Source: Chlamydomonas sphaeroides
Taxonomy: Eukaryota; Chlorophyta; Chlorophyceae; Chlamydomonadales; Chlamydomonadaceae
Length of the DNA: 64,000 bases
Direction: 5' to 3'
Assembly (NCBI GenBank): GCA_001662425.1
Contig: BDDC01000004.1
Coordinates: forward strand, 62,001 to 126,000
Below, piece by piece: positions 61,201-64,000 of the stretch (position 1 is the first letter of the stretch; every line of letters begins with the position of its first letter). The position numbers and the translations under genes are program-made. Below the pieces are notes generated by a model that saw only the letters and a list, made by a program, of their open reading frames with translations, was not told where the DNA came from and made no database searches.

Positions 61201-61595
61201 TTGGCGGCTGGGGCTCGGCGCTGGGCTCGGGCCCCGCCGGCGCCGCGGCCTGGGTCAGCCCTCTGTTCAGCCGCAGCGATGTTGCGCCGCTGCTGTCGGT
61301 CGGCTACCGGCCGACCCGCAGCCGCGCAGGGGGGTTGGTCGTGCAGCCGCCGCCGCCTTCGCCGCGCTCGCCACCGCCGCCGCCGCCTGCTTCGGTGCTG
61401 TTGGACGGCGACGAGGAGGAGGACGAGGAGGGGCGGGGCGGGCCGCTGCCGCCCGCCAGCCCCTGGCTGTGCGTCACGACGCTGGATGTGTGTTACGAGG
61501 AGGATGCGGATCGGCTGGTGTCACTGCTAGACCAGGTACGGCAGTGGTACGAGCGGCAGCGGCTGGCGAGCAGCTGCCGAATGATTGGGTTCTAG
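38618..61595 (+). CDS. VPS13: VPS13-family bridge-like lipid transfer protein, giant form
   Basis: Twenty-one exons encode about 6405 residues; usual VPS13 proteins have 3000-4200. VPS13 carries phospholipids between membranes at contact sites through a long hydrophobic groove. The N-terminus MFEGWAADLL...LRISLWSG...VLENVRLR is the chorein domain, followed by IPWGNW and SVRNVHISFR, both typical. Residues about 500-4000 are the groove region, swollen by low-complexity inserts (SQ repeat, polyHis, polyGln, long Ala/Gly/Pro runs). The adaptor-binding (VAB) region, about residues 4200-5260, shows repeats with the key Asn: RLRNDSG, VIRNMLP, LYNCLGR, VHNGLDK and RIDNCSG. Then come RPYACLPYTWDEP, a C-terminal ATG2-like amphipathic part (GLAGGVGSMVRSVTFAASNS) and a PH-like end (DGSFAVVTRRHLLVV). 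Symbol given at family level; the paralogue (A/C or B/D type) is not resolved. Confidence 0.93.
46853..46873 (+). repeat. Polyhistidine run in VPS13
   Basis: Six CAC codons and one CAT encode seven His in a row, followed by Pro-His. Confidence 0.9.
46963..47034 (+). repeat. (GAGCCA)12 hexanucleotide repeat in VPS13 exon 9
   Basis: Twelve perfect copies of GAGCCA encode a run of alternating Ser-Gln. Degenerate units continue on both sides (about 46940-47075). Confidence 0.95.
49217..49255 (+). repeat. (CAG)13 polyglutamine tract in VPS13 exon 9
   Basis: Thirteen uninterrupted CAG codons encode 13 Gln within a region lacking conserved structure. Confidence 0.95.
60748..60790 (+). repeat. (GGGCT)n repeat in VPS13 intron 20
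   Basis: About eight GGGCT units with one interruption (GGGCTAGGCT), right after the exon 20 donor. GGG runs every five bases could form a G-quadruplex in the RNA or the plus strand. Confidence 0.85.
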
Positions 61596-62459
61596 GGTGG
61601 ACACAGAGTGGCGCTATGGCTCGACAGCGGCTGTGGTGGTGTGAGGTGAAGGGCACAAGCGACTTAGGTGCGAAGTAGCAGCTGCTCAGATGTTCGAGCG
61701 GGAGTGTTTGCTGTTCGGTTGTTCTAGATTGTGAGCGTGCAGCGGACGGTCAGTTGAGTTGAGTATGTAGGGTGCGCGTGAAGTAGTCAGGTGGGCTGGT
61801 GGGCGCAGGATCGGTGTGCTTTGGTTGTGGGCCGCGTATGTGTATTTGAGTTGAGGGCGGCAGGTAGGCAGCTAGCCGTAGGCGCAGGATGAGCGGCTGC
61901 GGTGCGGACACTGACTAGCAGCCATGCAGGCCGCACACGGCCGAGTGCAGTGTGTGGGCAAAATATCAAGACTGTGGTAGAGACAAACAGCAGCTGCCGG
62001 TACCAATGCATTACAGCCTGGTAGGACCCGCGGGTCTGCCATGCCTACCCGCGCCGATACGCGGCGGTGGGCACCGGTTGTGTCACGTTGCCGGGCATTG
62101 CAACTCCGTCCCTCCTGGCATGGAAACTTCATATGGACGTCAAGCCTATACATGCACTTCGCTGGCTTCGCTACCAAGCAACACCCCGCAGCACAGCCTG
62201 CGCCCCTTCGCGCTCGAGGGCTTGGAAAGCCGACTGCTCATCTCCCCCGGCCTCCCCATGCATGGCCTTCCACGACAAGCGCACAACGCGGTTCGGCGGC
62301 TGGAAGCACGCCGCCGTAACAGGTTCAGTCGTCGCTCGCCCTGTAGCGACAGACTGCTGACACTCCTGCGAGAGCCCAAGTGAAATTGCCGATCTCCGGC
62401 GACTGCCCTCACTTGGACCCCGGGGTGTTGCTGCCCTCGACCCCACCCGCTAAGCCCCA
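61596..62459. other. 3' flank of VPS13
   Basis: Holds the VPS13 3' UTR. No supported gene. It ends where copy 2 of the oxygenase-tail pseudogene begins. Confidence 0.5.
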
Positions 62460-64000
62460 AAACGACCGGTAATGTAGCCACTGCGCAATGCATACAGTTG
62501 CGATGCGCTCATTGTATAACAAGAGAAGGTCATTCAGTCATTCAGTGGCAGCGTTCGGGGGCAGCAATCCTGCCATCCCCCCCTGCCTGCTCACGCTGCC
62601 ACGCTGCGGGGCGCACCTAGCGGCTGCACCTGACGCACCGCACGCACGGGGCCGCCGCGGCGCCGCTTACACCGTTAAAGCCCATCCCAAGAGCCCAACA
62701 CCCGCGCCACTCTCCGCTGAGGCCGAGGAAGGTAGAAGAGCCGTACCGCGCGCTAGCGGCGCACTGTGGTGCCGCCAGCCGCCTTGCTGCCGGCCCCAAA
62801 CGCCAAGTCAGAGCCCGCGGGTGCCCCACCCGTGACGGGGCCCGGGCCTGAGCCGGTGCCGCCGCCCAGGCCCGGGGCTTGCGGTGGGCCGGAGAGCCAC
62901 AGCTCAACAGGGAGCTCGTCAAGGACCCAGGATTCGCCCAGCACCAGCCCCGGGCCGCCCGCGGCGCCGACACTTGTGCCCGTGCTCGTGCCAGGATCCA
63001 TGCGTCCAGGACCAGCCCCCGGGCATTGACACCAGCGCCCCTGCCAGGCTCTTGGTTCGGATGCGGACTCAGGGCCGGGCCAGCGCCATCAAAGACGACT
63101 TCCTAGACGCCGCCGTGGAGGAGGCCCGCGACGCCGCCGGAGGGCAGGCTCGTGCCGCTGTCGGCGCGTTGGCCCGCGCTGCTGCTACGGCGCGAAACCA
63201 CTGCGCCGCTTGGAGGCAGACCCGGATTCTCACAGGGGATGCCCGCGCCCCAGCCAGGCCTCAGGCCATGCTGGCACGGCCGCAGGCTGCACGATACCGA
63301 GCCAGCCCGCGCCCCGTGCCCCCCAACGCCATGGGCGTTAGGCCGACGGCCGCCTCCGCCGCCGCCAGCCGCTGCTCAATGCTGGGCAGCTGGCCCTGGC
63401 CGCGAGCCGCGGGCGCGGCGGCGGGTGTCCGGGGCCCAGGCGCGGCCGGCAGCAGCCACGGCGCTGACGGCGGCGCCATGCCGGGCCCAGCGGTGGGGGG
63501 GCTCCCGCCCGAAGCCGGCAAGCTCCTGCACCGGGTGCGCCTGTGGCTGCCAGTCGTGGCGTGGTGGCGGCAGCTGCCCGGCCAGCCGGTGCTGCGATAG
63601 NNNNNNNNNNTTTGGCCGGCCGCTGCTGCGGCTGCGGCTGCAGCTCGGCCAGGGCCGGCCGCAGCTGATGGGCCGGCGTCTGCGGCAGGTGGCTCGGCTG
63701 CCGCTGCTGCTGCGGGAGCTGGCTCTCGAGGGCCGGCTGGGCCGCAGGCCATTGCAACTGCACCAGGGGCACGGGCTCGGGCACGGCCGCGGCCGGCTGC
63801 TGCTGCGGCGGCGGGGACGCTGGCGTCATGAAGCAACGCAGTTCCTTCATTTCCGCCAGCTTCGTCTGGTAGCGCTGCGTGGCCTCCTCCTGGAAGCGAG
63901 AGCTGCGGAGCTTGCGGATCACCACGCTCGCGCTGCGCCTCTATCTTGCCCTGCGCCTCTGCTGCGGCCAAGCAAGTTGCTGCCTGCGGCGCAGGCGTCC
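62460..64000 (-). pseudogene. Copy 2: truncated paralogue of the 2OG-oxygenase C-terminal tail, reaching the window end
   Basis: Read on the minus strand it parallels copy 1 (15045-16765): the Pro/Gln-rich part at 64000-63261, then the tail with a PGLVLGES, GGGTGSGPGPVTGGAPA and GSKAAGG series at 63001-62753. That series matches the C-terminal region of the oxygenase at about 22120-22350. Compared with copy 1 it lacks 11 bases near 63926, which breaks the frame. It also has no counterpart of copy 1's 250-bp insert. Between 63611 and about 63860 the two copies differ at only about 3 of 240 bases, while the 62.5-62.8 kb part is far more diverged. No catalytic domain is present in the window. 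Confidence 0.7.
63601..63610. other. Assembly gap (10 N)
   Basis: The gap falls inside copy 2. Aligned with copy 1 (15479-15506), the missing part corresponds to about 18 bases, not 10, so N count is probably a placeholder. Confidence 0.8.

Larger units (their letters stand above)
38618..61595 (+). other. Exon map of VPS13
   Basis: Exons: 38618-38711, 38855-38958, 39164-39250, 39445-39990, 40235-40360, 40540-41091, 41213-43753, 43910-44755, 44909-50953, 51113-51739, 51953-55712, 55867-56030, 56190-56305, 56433-56472, 56771-56908, 57072-58742, 58988-59548, 59775-59885, 60052-60324, 60493-60723, 61011-61595. Total 19218 bases, an exact multiple of three, with every junction in phase. Introns 43754-43909 and 44756-44908 contain no stop and are multiples of three, so a naive frame runs through them. 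They are called introns because clean GT...AG sites bracket non-conserved sequence. Further in-frame introns may hide in the 6-kb exon 9. Confidence 0.82.

Noticed and set aside
31274..61595. Functional cluster of VMA21 and VPS13
   Set aside because: Both serve endomembranes, but they are on opposite strands, separated by an unrelated gene, and nothing shows shared regulation.
1..64000. tRNA or rRNA genes
   Set aside because: No cloverleaf or rRNA-like segment was recognised by eye. A tRNAscan or Rfam run would be needed to exclude them fully.

Overview
This is a piece of eukaryotic nuclear genome. It is very GC-rich and dense with introns: short GT-AG introns, often 80-250 bp, and long Ala/Gly/Pro/Ser/Gln-rich low-complexity stretches inside coding exons. 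Together with the gene content (a VMA21-type assembly factor, VPS13, an algal-style 2OG-Fe(II) oxygenase, and a membrane protein ending in a VMO-I domain) this suggests a green alga, most likely a chlorophyte. No species can be assigned from the sequence alone. Most long open frames here are GC-driven shadows, so genes were built exon by exon from splice sites, phase and family motifs.

Layout. 1-450: possible last exon of a (+) gene entering from the left. 770-2525: decayed tyrosine-recombinase element between near-identical direct repeats, followed by a 65-bp minisatellite (2670-2995). 4253-14278 (-): a 32-exon gene for an 1131-residue type II membrane protein with an EF-hand-like loop, one TM helix, a glycosylated ectodomain and a complete three-repeat VMO-I domain. 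15045-16765: pseudogene copy 1 of the tail of a 2OG oxygenase gene. 17260-17410 (-): a stray fragment resembling the last VPS13 exon. 17748-22402 (+): 2OG-Fe(II) oxygenase with a Pro/Gln-rich tail. 24035-26092 (-): Ser/Gly/Ala-rich hypothetical protein. 26742-30325 (+): alpha/beta hydrolase. 31274-33087 (-): VMA21. 34218-37966 (-): acidic Pro-Glu-repeat hypothetical protein. 38618-61595 (+): complete giant VPS13 of about 6405 residues. 62460-64000 (-): pseudogene copy 2 of the oxygenase tail, inverted relative to copy 1 and containing a 10-N gap.

The genes do not form an operon. Two start pairs are divergent (26.1-26.7 kb and 38.0-38.6 kb) and may share promoter regions; the other gaps are convergent or tandem. 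VMA21 (V-ATPase assembly in the ER) and VPS13 (bridge-type lipid transfer) both serve the endomembrane system, but their closeness is probably chance. The most unusual parts are the VMO-I membrane protein, the size of VPS13, and the two nearly identical inverted oxygenase-tail copies flanking about 46 kb. The VMO-I gene, oxygenase, hydrolase, VMA21, acidic-protein and VPS13 models each sum to an exact multiple of three, which supports their exon coordinates. The 24.0-26.1 kb gene was not spliced.
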